Shown: piece after piece, positions 9,578-22,800 of the stretch
Position numbering within the stretch: position 1 is the stretch's first letter
Layout of the letters: each line of letters begins with the position of its first letter
Assembly: GCF_001690985.1 (NCBI RefSeq)
Contig: NZ_MAJS01000035.1
Location: forward strand, 1 to 47,479
Source of the DNA: Aliivibrio sp. 1S175
Lineage (GTDB): Bacteria > Pseudomonadota > Gammaproteobacteria > Enterobacterales > Vibrionaceae
Length of the DNA stretch: 47,479 nucleotides
Reading direction: 5' to 3'
Made by a program: the position numbers and the translations under genes
The notes under the pieces: generated by a model
Databases searched by the model: none
Told to the model about the DNA's origin: nothing
What the model saw: the letters and a program-made list of their open reading frames with translations, nothing else

Positions 9578-11474
<1,897 letters not shown>

Positions 11475-11527
11475 TTAAAATGAGTATAAGACAAACCAGT
11501 CCCTACTCTACTGTAAAGAGTTCGACA

Positions 11528-13171
11528 ATGAAGGCTTCTATGAAAAAGACAGCGCTAATCAAAAAAGCGATTTTATTTGCCGCATTATGCGTTAGTGGTA
11601 TCTCTGCAAGTTACGCTCAGGCCATTGCTACAATAAGTAAAAACCAGATTACTGAAAACGAAGTCATCAAATTAATGGTATCTATCGATAAAAGTGCCGA
11701 TCAAAGTAAGTTTGACCCAAGCCAACTCGCGCCTGATTTTCGAAGTGGTCAAGTTAGCTTTGGTAGCTCTCGTTCACTAATGAATGGGGATTACAGTGTA
11801 CAAAGCCAGTGGACGGTTTCTATTGCCCCAACAAAAATGGGCACATTAACCATTCCTAGTATGAATGTCGCTGGTGAGCAAACTAACCCAATAACGATTC
11901 GTGTGACTAAAGATGCTACCGCCCCAAAAAGCAGTGATGTTATTAAAGTAAGCGGCTCGCTAACAAAAGATGAATTGTATGAAGGTGAAACAGCACAATT
12001 TAATGCCAAGATTGCTATCTTTGCGGATACTCGTCGTTTAAAAGATCCAAACATCATCACACCGCAAGGGAATGGCATTGAGTTCTCTCCTATTGGTGAA
12101 AGCAAACAATACCAAACAGTGATTGATGGACTGCAAGCCACTGTGGTTGAACAAGCCTTCAGCGTCAGTGCAAGCCAAGCAGGCAAATTAAGCTTTGATG
12201 GTTTAGCCTTTACTGGTGGATTAGTGCAAACCGATCGTTATGGTCGTAGCACCAAATTAATCCCACTAAACATCAGCCCTAAACAATACCAATTAACGGT
12301 ATTAGCAAAACCTGCTGATTTTACAGGTACTTGGTTACCGACTACGGATTTAAAACTAGGACAGCAATGGCTAGTTGATGGGAAGCCATTATCTGATACC
12401 ACAGTAGAAGCCGGAACAGCCATTACTCGTCAAATCACGCTAATGATGGCAGATGTCCCACCAGAGAAATTACCAAAACTGGATATTGACTATCCTAAAT
12501 CGGTTCGCATGTACGATGAGAAACCTGCAATCGGTAAAGACAGCCAAGGCAATAGCGTGATGACGATTAAGCAAGTGATCATCCCTCATACCAGTGGTTC
12601 GGTAACATTACCTGCGGTTTCAATTCAATGGTGGAACAGTAAAACTCGTCAATCTGAGACAGCAACTCTCGATTCACTGACGTTAACAGTGACGCCGAGC
12701 ACTCAAACTAATGAACAAAAGATCGCAACACAAACAAATGCGCAACCAGAAACCATAGTAAAACGTGAAGTTGATCATGGTTTTTGGCCATATACAACGT
12801 TTGCTTTTGCCCTTTTATGGATATTAACGGCAATAGGTTGGTATATTAGTCGAACAAAAGGTCACTCTACAGACCTCGATATTACGAATAATAAAGTGAA
12901 TGTTACCAATGGTAGCAAAGCCCTTATTTCTGCGCTTGATAATAACAACATGATTCTTGCACACCAAATAATTTCTGACCATTATGAACAGTGGAGTAAA
13001 CAAGGAGTTTATGTTGTTGAAATTAAAGACTTAGTTACTCAGTTAGGCCAACAGCAGTATGCGGAAAACAAAGAGAAACAATCGAAAAAACAACTTATTA
13101 ACGAGATTAAACAGAAGTTTACCTTTCTTAAAAAACCATCTCAATCTAATGTAGAACTTGAAAGATTATAA
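11528..13171 (+). CDS. batD: BatD (oxygen tolerance) family protein
   Basis: Last gene of the Bat operon, about 547 residues. A signal peptide (MKKTALIKKAI then a hydrophobic core ending ASYAQA) leads to a periplasmic part of repeated beta-sandwich modules; each carries the family's 'TLTIPSMNVAG' or 'TLPAVSIQWW' style ending. A membrane helix follows (FWPYTTFAFALLWILTAIGWYI, about residue 440) and then a cytoplasmic tail. The frame is open back to 11468, overlapping the previous gene. ATGs at 11480, 11528 and 11540 are all possible; 11528 and 11540 have AAGAG or AAGG at good distance and place the signal peptide properly, so the start is uncertain by a few codons. Confidence 0.85.
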   Translation: MKASMKKTALIKKAILFAALCVSGISASYAQAIATISKNQITENEVIKLMVSIDKSADQSKFDPSQLAPDFRSGQVSFGSSRSLMNGDYSVQSQWTVSIAPTKMGTLTIPSMNVAGEQTNPITIRVTKDATAPKSSDVIKVSGSLTKDELYEGETAQFNAKIAIFADTRRLKDPNIITPQGNGIEFSPIGESKQYQTVIDGLQATVVEQAFSVSASQAGKLSFDGLAFTGGLVQTDRYGRSTKLIPLNISPKQYQLTVLAKPADFTGTWLPTTDLKLGQQWLVDGKPLSDTTVEAGTAITRQITLMMADVPPEKLPKLDIDYPKSVRMYDEKPAIGKDSQGNSVMTIKQVIIPHTSGSVTLPAVSIQWWNSKTRQSETATLDSLTLTVTPSTQTNEQKIATQTNAQPETIVKREVDHGFWPYTTFAFALLWILTAIGWYISRTKGHSTDLDITNNKVNVTNGSKALISALDNNNMILAHQIISDHYEQWSKQGVYVVEIKDLVTQLGQQQYAENKEKQSKKQLINEIKQKFTFLKKPSQSNVELERL

Positions 13172-13203
13172 CGGTTTTTAATTTCACTTAGCGTCAGTAA
13201 TCT

Positions 13204-13236
13204 AGGCTAACGGACTCGTATCGTTGGCCTTTTTTA
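13204..13236 (+). terminator. Intrinsic terminator of the Bat operon
   Basis: AGGCTAACG pairs with CGTTGGCCT (one T:G wobble) around an eight-base loop, followed by TTTTTT. It lies 33 bases after the BatD stop. Confidence 0.85.
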
Positions 13237-13562
13237 TACCTTAAATTCTGAAATCTATCCCCATTTAACACATTCTTTAAATCGTCTTTTTTCTGTTGTC
13301 CTTTATTCATTAAACAAATTAAGAGGCATATCACATTAGAATACAGTTCACGCAAACGATCTCCCTCAAATATTCATATAAAAAAGCATTAATAATCACA
13401 CTTTTTTTTATTTTCCATTGACATCTCTCTCGTAAAACTCAATTATCAATACATCAAATGTTCACTACCATCGCATTTGCTCAGTATCATCTGCAACGGT
13501 GGCAGCGAGACGGACTTTCAAAGAAGATGCTAAATAGCATGTGATCAGTAAGGGTAAGTAGT
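13237..13562 (+). promoter_or_regulatory. talB upstream region with a sigma-70 promoter
   Basis: No gene is seen here. TTGACA at 13418-13423 is a perfect -35 hexamer, with AATTAT 17 bases later at 13441-13446 as a fair -10, so the talB transcript probably starts near 13453 and has a leader of about 110 bases. Just before the start the leader contains a small inverted repeat, ATGCTA / TAGCAT, and an AAGGGTAAG ribosome binding site. Confidence 0.6.
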
Positions 13563-14513
13563 ATGACAACTAAATTAGAACAACTTCGTAAACTAACAAC
13601 AGTAGTAGCAGACACTGGTGATATTGAAGCAATCGCAAAATACACACCTGAAGATGCGACCACTAACCCTTCTCTAATTTTAAAAGCAGCTCAAATCGCA
13701 GAATACGCACCACTAATTGACGCTTCTATCGCTTACGCAAAAGAACAAAGCAACGATAAAGCACAACAAGTTCAAGATACGTGTGACATGCTTGCGGTTA
13801 GCATCGGTAAAGAAATCCTAAAAGTAGTTCCAGGTCGTATCTCTACTGAAGTAGACGCTTGTCTTTCTTACGACACTGAAGGCAGCATTGCAAAAGCTCG
13901 CCAACTTATCAAAATGTACAACGATGCTGGCATCACTAACGATCGCATTCTTATTAAACTGGCGTCAACGTGGGAAGGTATTCGTGCGGCTGAAGTTTTA
14001 GAGAAAGAAGGCATCAACTGTAACCTAACGCTTCTATTCTCTTTCGCTCAAGCGCGTGCCTGTGCTGAAGCTGGCGTGTTCTTAATCTCTCCTTTTGTTG
14101 GTCGCATCATGGACTGGTACAAAGCAAAAGAAGGCCGTGATTTTGAACCAAGCGAAGATCCAGGCGTTATCTCTGTTGCTGGTATCTACGACTACTACAA
14201 AGAACATGGCTACAACACCGTAGTAATGGGCGCAAGCTTCCGTAACATCGGTGAGATCCTTGAACTTGCGGGCTGTGACCGTCTAACTATCAGCCCTAAC
14301 CTACTTCAAGAGCTTGAAGAAGCAACTGGCGAAGTGGTTGAGAAACTGATTGATACTAACGGCAATAAAGAACGTCCAGCTGCAATGACTCACGCTGAGT
14401 TCTTATGGGATCACAACCAAGACCCAATGGCTGTTGAGAAACTGGCTGAAGGCATCCGTAACTTTGCGGTTGACCAAGGTAAGCTAGAAGAAATGATCGC
14501 AGCTAAGCTATAA
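13563..14513 (+). CDS. talB: Transaldolase
   Basis: 316 residues, the normal size for TalB. It transfers a dihydroxyacetone unit between sedoheptulose-7-phosphate and glyceraldehyde-3-phosphate in the non-oxidative pentose phosphate pathway. The Schiff-base lysine is K132 in [13 protein letters not shown], matching E. coli TalB numbering; the TTNPSLIL motif (residues 33-40) and the phosphate-binding TISPNLL segment are intact. The start has a clear AAGGGTAAG site. Codon use is strongly biased to common codons (many CTA, GTA, GCA, ATC), suggesting high expression. The transketolase gene follows 150 bases downstream. Confidence 0.97.
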   Translation: MTTKLEQLRKLTTVVADTGDIEAIAKYTPEDATTNPSLILKAAQIAEYAPLIDASIAYAKEQSNDKAQQVQDTCDMLAVSIGKEILKVVPGRISTEVDACLSYDTEGSIAKARQLIKMYNDAGITNDRILIKLASTWEGIRAAEVLEKEGINCNLTLLFSFAQARACAEAGVFLISPFVGRIMDWYKAKEGRDFEPSEDPGVISVAGIYDYYKEHGYNTVVMGASFRNIGEILELAGCDRLTISPNLLQELEEATGEVVEKLIDTNGNKERPAAMTHAEFLWDHNQDPMAVEKLAEGIRNFAVDQGKLEEMIAAKL

Positions 14514-14535
14514 TTTTTAGGTTTCAGATCGGTCG

Positions 14536-14568
14536 GCAAGCTCCCTTGCAGAATTCAGGGGAGTTTGC
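14536..14568 (+). terminator. Hairpin between talB and tktA
   Basis: GCAAGCTCCC pairs with GGGAGTTTGC (one G:T wobble) around a 12-base loop, with only a weak T-rich stretch after it. It may act as a partial terminator or as a 3'-end stabiliser that sets the talB to tktA ratio. Confidence 0.5.
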
Positions 14569-14663
14569 GTTTAGTTCAGAAGCCACCACAAAGACCTCTG
14601 AACCCTTTAAGCGAAGCGATCTGAACCCTGCTCTATTCTTTTCAAATATTCGAGTTAACTATT

Positions 14664-16655
14664 ATGAACCGTAAACATTTAGCTAATGCTATTCGTGCTC
14701 TAAGCATGGACGGCGTACAACAAGCAAACTCTGGTCACCCTGGCGCACCAATGGGCATGGCTGACATCGCTGAAGTTCTTTGGCGTTCACACCTAAACCA
14801 TAACCCTGCTAACCCTGAATGGGCTGATCGCGACCGTTTTATCCTATCTAACGGCCACGGCTCTATGCTAATTTATTCTCTGCTTCACCTAGCAGGTTAT
14901 GAATTACCAATTGAAGAGCTTAGAAACTTCCGTCAACTGCACTCTAAAACGCCAGGTCACCCTGAGTACGGTTATGCACCAGGCATCGAAACAACCACAG
15001 GTCCATTAGGCCAAGGCATCACGAATGCAGTTGGTATGGCGATGGCTGAAAAAGCATTAGCGGCACAATTCAATAAAGAAGGCCACGACATCGTTGACCA
15101 CTACACTTATGCATTCATGGGTGATGGTTGTCTGATGGAAGGTATTTCTCACGAGTCATGCTCTCTAGCAGGTACATTAGGTCTTGGTAAGCTAGTTGCT
15201 TTCTGGGATGACAACGGTATCTCTATTGATGGTGAAGTGGAAGGTTGGTTCTCTGACGATACGCCTAAACGTTTTGAAGCATACGGCTGGCACGTAATTC
15301 CTGCTGTCGATGGTCACGATGCTGACGCAATCAATGCCGCAATCATCGCTGCAAAAGCAGATCCTCGCCCTACTCTGATTTGTACTAAAACTATCATCGG
15401 TTTTGGTTCTCCAAACAAACAAGGCACGCACGATTGTCACGGTGCTCCACTAGGTGCTGAAGAAATTAAAGCAGCGAAAGCACAATTAGGTTGGGAGCAC
15501 GGCGCATTTGAAATTCCGCAAGAAGTTTACGCAGAATGGGACGCGAAAGAAGCAGGCGCAACTAAGGAAGCGTCGTGGAACGAGAAATTTGCAGCTTATG
15601 AAGCAGCATACCCAGAGCTTGCAGCCGAGTTTACTCGCCGCGTAAACGGTGATTTACCTGCTGAATGGGAAGAAAAAGCTTCTGCAATCATTGCTGATCT
15701 TCAAGCGAACCCTGCAAACATCGCATCACGTAAAGCCTCTCAAAATGCACTAGAAGCGTTTGGTGCTATGTTACCTGAATTTATGGGCGGCTCTGCTGAC
15801 CTTGCACCTTCTAACCTAACTATGTGGTCTGGTTCTAAGTCGCTTGAAGCAACAGACTTCTCTGGTAATTACATTCACTACGGTGTTCGTGAATTCGGTA
15901 TGACAGCTATCATGAACGGCATCGCTCTGCACGGTGGTTTCGTACCCTACGGCGCAACGTTCCTAATGTTCATGGAATACGCTCGTAATGCTATGCGTAT
16001 GGCTGCTCTGATGAAAATTCAGAATATCCAAGTATACACACATGACTCTATTGGTCTTGGCGAAGATGGTCCGACTCACCAACCGGTTGAGCAAGTCGCT
16101 TCTCTACGTCTAACACCTAACATGAGCACATGGCGTCCATGTGACCAAGTTGAATCTGCAGTTGCTTGGAAACTAGCAATTGAGCGTCGCGATGGCCCAT
16201 CAGCACTTATCTTCTCTCGTCAAAATCTTGCACAACAAGATCGTGATGCAGAGCAAGTAGCTAACATCGCTAAAGGCGGCTACATTCTTAAAGATTGTGA
16301 AGGCCAACCTGAACTAATCTTTATCGCTACAGGCTCTGAAGTTCAGCTTGCGGTTGAAGCTGCGGCTCAACTAACTGCTGAAGGCAAAGCGGTACGTGTT
16401 GTATCAATGCCAGCAACAGATGCATTTGATAAGCAAGATGAAGCTTACCGTGAATCAGTACTTCCATCAGCAGTAACAAAACGTGTTGCTATTGAAGCGG
16501 GTATTGCTGATTTCTGGTTCAAGTACGTTGGTTTAAACGGCAAGATCATCGGTATGACAACGTTTGGCGAATCAGCACCAGCTGAAGAACTATTCAAAAT
16601 GTTTGGTTTCACTACTGAAAATGCAGTGAAAACAGCAAAAGAGCTTTTAGCTTAA
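14664..16655 (+). CDS. tktA: Transketolase
   Basis: 663 residues, full length for the TktA family. The thiamine-diphosphate enzyme moves two-carbon units between sugar phosphates and, together with TalB, links the pentose phosphate pathway with glycolysis. Visible landmarks: the histidine motif [13 protein letters not shown] at the N-terminus, the cofactor-binding [12 protein letters not shown] (about residues 154-165), the catalytic glutamate segment [14 protein letters not shown], and the substrate-binding [16 protein letters not shown]. The C-terminal domain is complete. Codon bias is strong, as in talB. It ends in a strong bidirectional terminator. Confidence 0.97.
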   Translation: MNRKHLANAIRALSMDGVQQANSGHPGAPMGMADIAEVLWRSHLNHNPANPEWADRDRFILSNGHGSMLIYSLLHLAGYELPIEELRNFRQLHSKTPGHPEYGYAPGIETTTGPLGQGITNAVGMAMAEKALAAQFNKEGHDIVDHYTYAFMGDGCLMEGISHESCSLAGTLGLGKLVAFWDDNGISIDGEVEGWFSDDTPKRFEAYGWHVIPAVDGHDADAINAAIIAAKADPRPTLICTKTIIGFGSPNKQGTHDCHGAPLGAEEIKAAKAQLGWEHGAFEIPQEVYAEWDAKEAGATKEASWNEKFAAYEAAYPELAAEFTRRVNGDLPAEWEEKASAIIADLQANPANIASRKASQNALEAFGAMLPEFMGGSADLAPSNLTMWSGSKSLEATDFSGNYIHYGVREFGMTAIMNGIALHGGFVPYGATFLMFMEYARNAMRMAALMKIQNIQVYTHDSIGLGEDGPTHQPVEQVASLRLTPNMSTWRPCDQVESAVAWKLAIERRDGPSALIFSRQNLAQQDRDAEQVANIAKGGYILKDCEGQPELIFIATGSEVQLAVEAAAQLTAEGKAVRVVSMPATDAFDKQDEAYRESVLPSAVTKRVAIEAGIADFWFKYVGLNGKIIGMTTFGESAPAEELFKMFGFTTENAVKTAKELLA

Positions 16656-16705
16656 TCACTAAATAAAAAGGCGTTACCTGAATTAACGGTTAACTCCTTC
16701 AATAT

Positions 16706-16744
16706 AAAAGCCCCGCTATCCTACATGGATAATGGGGCTTTTTT
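16706..16744. terminator. Bidirectional intrinsic terminator
   Basis: AAAAGCCCC pairs with GGGGCTTTT, with an inner ATCC / GGAT stem, and T-runs on both strands. It separates tktA from the convergent acyltransferase gene. Confidence 0.9.
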
Positions 16745-16759
16745 ATATGGATAGATAAC

Positions 16760-17713
16760 TTAATTTGTTAATAATTTAGTTTTATATCTATCTTGTTGAG
16801 TCGAATCTTCTGGTAAAGTCTTAAAGCGTTTATGTAACCACATCCACTGAGAAGGTTCTTTTTCTATTAAACGTTCAATTTCCTGATTTAACACTGTTGC
16901 TGCTGTTACTGCGTCACGGCGTGGAATATCACCACTTAAATCATCACCAACTTCTAACGTGTAATGTCCACCCTGTCTTATGCTCGTTCCTGACATCACT
17001 GCACATTTTGTCATGTCAATTAAAAAGCTTGAACCTGTTGTTGTTGCCGCTTCATTAACCGCAAAAAAAGGAACGAACACTGAGTTTTTTCTACCATAGT
17101 CATGATCAGGTAAATACCAAAGACGATTGCCAGATTTAAGTACTTTAATCATGCTTTTTACATCACGGCGATCGATCATTTGATGCCCTTTACGCGTACG
17201 ACCTCTGTGCTGGATAAACTCATAAACAGGGTTGCTGTTCGCGCGATAAACCCCGTACCCTGGAGCAAAAAGGCTAAAGATGCGTGCTGTCATCTCTAAG
17301 TTCAAAAAATGGCAACAAATAACTAAAACGCCACGGCCCTCTTTTTCTTGTTGCAAAATCTTATCTTTCCCAAGAATAGAGATATGGCGCTTAACTCGCC
17401 AATCAGGCCAAAACCACGCCATACCGGTTTCAATAATCGCTAACCCTGTATTTTGGAAATTTTTAATCACAAGGTTATCAATTTCTTCTGACGAATGATC
17501 CGGAAAACAGAGCTTTAAATTTGTTCTAGCAATATCGGCACGTTTTTTTAAAAAATGTTGAGATAAGCGTCCTATACCAAAACCTAATGCTTTAAGTATA
17601 GAAAAAGGCAATACATTGACTAAAAGAGCAAGAAAAGAAAAAGATAGCCATACTAACCAATATTTTGGAGACAACAGCACCCATGAGAATGTAGGGGTTG
17701 GAACTGTTTTCAT
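16760..17713 (-). CDS. Lipid A biosynthesis acyltransferase (LpxL/LpxP/HtrB family)
   Basis: 317-residue inner-membrane acyltransferase that adds a secondary acyl chain to Kdo2-lipid IVA. An N-terminal membrane anchor lies at about residues 18-40. The catalytic motif is HFLNLE (H135 to E140, the HX4E arrangement of LpxL), followed by YRANSNPVYEFI, GRTRKG and the DHDYGRKNSVFVPFF segment, all typical. V. fischeri has several paralogues of this family, so which acyl position or fatty acid it serves cannot be told from sequence; an LpxM-like role is less likely given the motifs. It stands alone on the minus strand. Confidence 0.88.
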   Translation of the reverse strand: MKTVPTPTFSWVLLSPKYWLVWLSFSFLALLVNVLPFSILKALGFGIGRLSQHFLKKRADIARTNLKLCFPDHSSEEIDNLVIKNFQNTGLAIIETGMAWFWPDWRVKRHISILGKDKILQQEKEGRGVLVICCHFLNLEMTARIFSLFAPGYGVYRANSNPVYEFIQHRGRTRKGHQMIDRRDVKSMIKVLKSGNRLWYLPDHDYGRKNSVFVPFFAVNEAATTTGSSFLIDMTKCAVMSGTSIRQGGHYTLEVGDDLSGDIPRRDAVTAATVLNQEIERLIEKEPSQWMWLHKRFKTLPEDSTQQDRYKTKLLTN

Positions 17714-17920
17714 TGTTTAACCTTATCAAAACTAAGACACTCGTCCTAGTAATATTACAAAGGTGATATATTAGTGGAAAATGATAGATAGCTCAATTCA
17801 AGTTTAATTAAATTACACCATTTAATAGGTAATCTTATCTTTAAAAAGACGGTTAACTCGACTATCTATCTTTGTTTAAATTATGAACTAACTCTAACAA
17901 AAAAATAAATAATAGATTAA

Positions 17921-18703
17921 TTATTTACTTTCATCACAATTCATTGCTTCGTATAATTCTTTTAATAAAGTGGGTTCTATATTAATTAACCCCTCAGAAA
18001 GATGTATATAATTACCTTTAGTTACACTTAATAATATATTTTTTCTTAATAATTCACTTTCTTTAGATTCTTTATTTTGAAAATGAAATTGTTGAGTTTT
18101 TTCATAAACCATTTCTGATATTTGTTCTATTTGCTCTTGAGTTAAACAAACACGTGACATCCCGACTTCAGGCCGACTATTTTGAGACAACACTTCAAGT
18201 CTTAATTTTTCAGTGAAAAGCTCGTCTAATTTAGATCCTTCAAAAAACGTATAATACGGCGGTGTTAAAAAGCATGGAACCCCGTCTGAACGCAACTCTA
18301 ACAGGCCAAGAATTTCAAGAGATCTCAAGTAGATATACACACTTTGTTCAGATAACTCAAACTCTCTCGCTACCTCTTCAATAGTTCGACCTTTTACGTG
18401 GATCTCATAAAAGAAATCATATAGATAAGGGTGACTAAAAAATATTTCGTCTAATACTTCCGTCCTTGTCCCTTCTTCTCTATGGTGAATATCTCGTGCA
18501 ATTTGAGATAACTCCTCTATGTTAGTATTCAATACGGTAGCATACTCAAGTAATTTATCTATACCAATTGAATTACTATGAAAATGACGTTTCAATGTTG
18601 AAATAGGCACGTTAACCTTTAATGATAATTCATTATATGTTAGATCGTTCTCTTTTAATTTAACTCTTAACGCATTTAATAATAAACTTGCACAAAATCC
18701 CAT
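17921..18703 (-). CDS. Two-part helix-turn-helix transcriptional regulator
   Basis: A 260-residue soluble protein. The N-terminal part is a Cro/XRE-like helix-turn-helix (about residues 18-45, NELSLKVNVPISTLKRHF), and a second winged-helix-like segment follows near 105-145 (TIEEVAREFELSEQSVYIYLRSLEILGLL). The C-terminal half is helical and unassigned. It is very AT-rich. It is divergent from the beta-barrel and metalloprotease genes with a 258-base shared upstream region holding repeated GTTAC sequences, so it is a plausible local regulator of them; this is inference from position. A ligand or phosphorylation domain is not recognisable. Confidence 0.72.
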   Translation of the reverse strand: MGFCASLLLNALRVKLKENDLTYNELSLKVNVPISTLKRHFHSNSIGIDKLLEYATVLNTNIEELSQIARDIHHREEGTRTEVLDEIFFSHPYLYDFFYEIHVKGRTIEEVAREFELSEQSVYIYLRSLEILGLLELRSDGVPCFLTPPYYTFFEGSKLDELFTEKLRLEVLSQNSRPEVGMSRVCLTQEQIEQISEMVYEKTQQFHFQNKESKESELLRKNILLSVTKGNYIHLSEGLINIEPTLLKELYEAMNCDESK

Positions 18704-18841
18704 AACTACTTCCTTGATGTTATTTAATGATTAAAAATAACGTTACTGTATCTTGTTCTTAATTACTAGTTCAGTTTCATTATTTGGTGTTATCGAACTC
18801 AAAAAATAAAACCATACTATCCATAAAATATAATTTGTTGC

Positions 18842-18875
18842 GTAACATTACCACAAAAGGTTACAAATATGTTAC
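18842..18875. promoter_or_regulatory. Candidate operator: repeated GTTAC motifs
   Basis: GTAACAT (18842-18848) and ATGTTAC (18869-18875) form an inverted repeat, with a third copy, GGTTAC (18859-18864), placed 11 bases before the last. The cluster lies between the divergent regulator and the beta-barrel gene, where an operator would be expected. Confidence 0.35.
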
Positions 18876-18961
18876 ATCGTCAATTTAATGACGAGACCAT
18901 ATTAAAATAACAATGTCAGTTTTTGCTCACAGATGAGCGTATTTATACATGGAAGTCACAC

Positions 18962-19801
18962 ATGCAGACAAAAAAAATAAATGTGTCAGTACTGTCTCGC
19001 TTTATTGCTTGCACTTTAGCATTATCACAGCCTGTGTTTGCTGATGATACTAGTGAATCTAGCGACATAAAGGAAGACAGTACCTCGTGGGGTGGATCAT
19101 TATCCCTTGGTTATGACAGTAATTTTTTTCAAGAATCAGATTATCGTTCAAACAGAGCGGTATCATTGCATGGTTCAGTTTATTTAAGCTTCTGGGATAA
19201 CTATTCCTTATATGCCAATTCTGGAGGTTATCGTACTTTGCAGCATGCTGAGGGATATTACTCAACAGATACCGTTATAGGATTATCACGTTCGTCACTA
19301 TTCACTTTTGGCGGATCAGGAAAAATAGGAATGAGTGGCCAATTCTCGATCCCTACTTCTGAATTTTCACAAGATAACCATTTAAATACAGCATTTAGAA
19401 TCCAAACCCCGATCTCATTTACACTGCTAGATATTGATATGACTGTTGCACCAAGAATACGTAAAAACTTTCATCAATATACTACCTCGCCTTCCGGAAC
19501 AGTGAATATCTCTTGGGGATTATCACTCTTATTAGCCGCAAATTATTCCTATGGTGATGCCTTTTTCTTTGCATCTGCACTAGGTGGAACGACCATAAAT
19601 TACAACGGACGATGGGCTGACGGATACAGCTATGGTGGTAGTTTAGGGGCTGGTTATAAACTACTCGACGACTTATCAATTTCTTTAACTCTTGCTTCTT
19701 CAGGCGTATACACAGACGCAGCACAAGGAACCCTAGGTAGCTTTGACATTTTTGATGAAGCCAAAGCCACTTACTCACTTGGAATGACCTATTCATTTTA
19801 A
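18962..19801 (+). CDS. Outer-membrane beta-barrel protein
   Basis: About 279 residues. The signal peptide (MQTKKINVSVLSRFIACTLALS then PVFADD) is followed by alternating amphipathic strands rich in glycine, tyrosine and serine (SLSLGYDSNF, TFGGSGKIGMSG, SYGGSLGAGYKLL), and the protein ends in YSF, the aromatic C-terminus recognised by the BAM complex. The frame extends upstream to 18923, but the ATG at 18962 has a GGAAG site and gives a proper signal peptide. Roughly 10 to 12 strands are likely. Neither substrate nor family name is clear. The lipoprotein protease gene begins 31 bases after its stop, so the two form an operon. Confidence 0.75.
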   Translation: MQTKKINVSVLSRFIACTLALSQPVFADDTSESSDIKEDSTSWGGSLSLGYDSNFFQESDYRSNRAVSLHGSVYLSFWDNYSLYANSGGYRTLQHAEGYYSTDTVIGLSRSSLFTFGGSGKIGMSGQFSIPTSEFSQDNHLNTAFRIQTPISFTLLDIDMTVAPRIRKNFHQYTTSPSGTVNISWGLSLLLAANYSYGDAFFFASALGGTTINYNGRWADGYSYGGSLGAGYKLLDDLSISLTLASSGVYTDAAQGTLGSFDIFDEAKATYSLGMTYSF

Positions 19802-19832
19802 GGAAGAACAATAAAAAACAGGATGTTACTCT

Positions 19833-22800
19833 ATGAATTATAAAAAACTGTCCCTAACCGCAGCAATCGCGGTTGCCCTCACGGGTTGTGCTCCAGAAGA
19901 GCAAGAATACGATACGCTTGATAAAGACTTAACCCAAGTTCAAGTACAAGATCTCCGTGTAGAAGGTCGCTGGTTCTATGCGCCAACTACAGGTGCTGCA
20001 CCTCGCTTTGCAGTAACACAATTCCCCTTCTTACAAGGCATGGGAAGATACGTTGAACTTTGTTTTTCAGATGAAGGGTTAGAAGTTCGTGGTTACGATA
20101 ATAACAATCCAGATCTTATCTTACCGAAAGATAAAAGTGGCTTCTGTTTACCACAAGACTCGAACAATATTGGTTCTGACGATCAAGTAAACTTCCCTCA
20201 TGTCATGACTATTCCTGGCAGCTACGCAAAATATCAATGTCGTGAAGACAGCTATGGGGATTGTACTAATGTTGAAGAAACTGATTCAGATCCAAACCTT
20301 GGCAATACCACCTTTAGAAACAATACCCACTTTACGCCAGATCCTGAATCGACACTTGTTAGTGACTTAAACTGGGATGAGTTATATGGAACCAAAGATG
20401 GCTTAACACCTCAAGGTTCACCAGAAGTGATCTCGTGGGAGTTTGATCCAAAGAAAGGTGTATTAAACTTCGAGCTTGAACAAACATTTAAGATCAATTT
20501 TGACAAGCTATCTCGCTATATGGATTGGTCAGCAATGGAAGAAGAAATGGCAAAAGGCTCATTTAAGTCTCGCTTCTATTACTCTCTAGTTCATGAAAGT
20601 CATTTAGCATCAAGTGACTATCAACCAGTGCTATACCCTGTTAATGATGAGAATGACATTGGCTTCTTTACAACAACGACTAAGAAAAAAGATCCGATAA
20701 CGAACAAATACGATTCGGTTACTTACTTAAATCGTTTTAATCCAAACAAAGAAACGATTAAGTATTATTTGTCGGACAATTTCTTTGAGGAAAAAAACAA
20801 AATCTTCTTAGACTCCACAATTACAACCATTAATAAAATGAATAACACGTTGCGCTTGCTTGAGCCAAACTCCAATAAACCGATGCTTGAAATAGTAAAC
20901 AAAACTGAAGGTATGGGCATTCACCCAGGTGATTTACGCTATAACGTGATCAACCTTGTTGATGAACCCCTAGATAATGGTTTATTAGGCTATGGTCCAT
21001 CCATTGCTAACCCTGTCACAGGCGAAATAATCAAAGCTCACGTCAATCAATACTCAGGGGTAGCGAGAACCGGTGTACCTTATTATTGGGATAATATGGC
21101 GCGTTTATACAACCGCGGGCAACTCGAGTTAAATGGACTTTCCCCTGTTGATGAGACACCCACAGTTGCCTCTCGTATCGAATTACAAAAGAATAAGCAA
21201 GTCGCATCAAGTTTAGAGATAAATCATTCAGGCCATGATCATGCAACAACCTCTTTAGATGAGCAGGATATTATTCAATTTTTAGCTCAACAAAGCATTA
21301 AAAATAAAGTATCTCCAACAACGCTTGGACAAATGCATGATGAGATGGACTTAGAAAAAATTGTTCAAGCTGAAGAAGATCGCATCGCTTTTTGGAGTGA
21401 AAACAATGTTTATCCTATAGAAGCCTCTTGGGTGTCCTCTTCCAGTAAAGCTGTTATCGATAACCTACCTTTAACTGACGAAGGTTACTTTACTACCGTT
21501 ACTGATACTGGATCAGGCATTGTAACGAAAACATTAAAAGCTTGGTCAGATTTACCTAAAAATCTAAAAACAACTGCAGCGGATGCAATTACGGTAACTA
21601 CATATGCAAATACACTGGTCCACGAGATTGGCCACAATGTAGGCTTACGTCATAACTTTAAAGGTTCTAATGACATTGATAACTACTTATCAAAAGAACA
21701 ATCTAAGCTACTTGGTTTGAGTAATGTTCCCGCATACAGTTCAACCATGGATTATGCACCAAGTATGCTAGATGAAATCCCTACATGGGGACTATACGAC
21801 TTAGCTGCATTTAAATTTGCTTATGGACGTAAACTAGACCTTATTGAAGCTTCACCAATGACGAATGAACAGCGTTCAGTTGAAGGTGGAGAATTAGAAT
21901 ATGCTGATTCATTTTATAATAAATACGGCATAACTACTGATAATAACGCTCTAATGGTATGCGCTGAACAATCCGCTATTCTTGATGATTTAGGGCAACC
22001 AACAGGCCAATCAAACTATACGTGTGATTTCTCCCGTCTAGATACTGCGGCATTAAATGGTGATCCTCGAGCAGAACACGGGGTGCTTTACTACCTTGAT
22101 GACATACTTGGTTTCACACGTAAAGCCTATGCATTCTGTACCGATGGGAATGTTTCTTTAAACAGTGATTGTAACCGTTTTGATGAGGGAGCTAACCTTC
22201 AAGAAATTGCCACGTATCAGTGGCAACAATATCTCGATAGTTATGATTCAAGAAATGCTGGGTTATACCGCGATGGTACATTCAATTCTGATTATCCTTC
22301 ATACATTATCCGTCGATTCCGCGAAATGAATACAGTTCGAGACATGATTGAAGATAATGAGCGTATTGATACCTTATTCCATGACTATGGTGACGCATCG
22401 CCTTCAGATAAACCGACAGAGTTTTTACAACGAGTTGCGGCTAATCCAAACATTTGTACTTATTCACCAGATAGAGAGCTTACAGCTGAAAATTCATGGT
22501 TATGTGACTATGCTTATGGTGCAAATAAAGCGTCAGAATTTTTCTTAGATATCCTAAGAACACCAGAAACACAGTGTATTATTACAGACCGCGCAGGCGT
22601 TATGCGCAGTATCTCCCTAGGGGAGACATTGAGCGCTCAGAGTTACAACATTCCAAGTGACTATGATATTACTCGTGCAGATTGTTTTGATGACGTTGCA
22701 AAACCAATCATTGAAAATTTACATGGTGCCACGGCTATTCACGGAACATCTATTAACTCTAAGTTTTTAAACTCAGTAGGCTCATTTGACCCAACAAACC

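Noticed and set aside
15192-15440. Minus-strand frame inside the transketolase gene
   Set aside because: A shadow of a highly expressed, strongly biased gene; no independent support.
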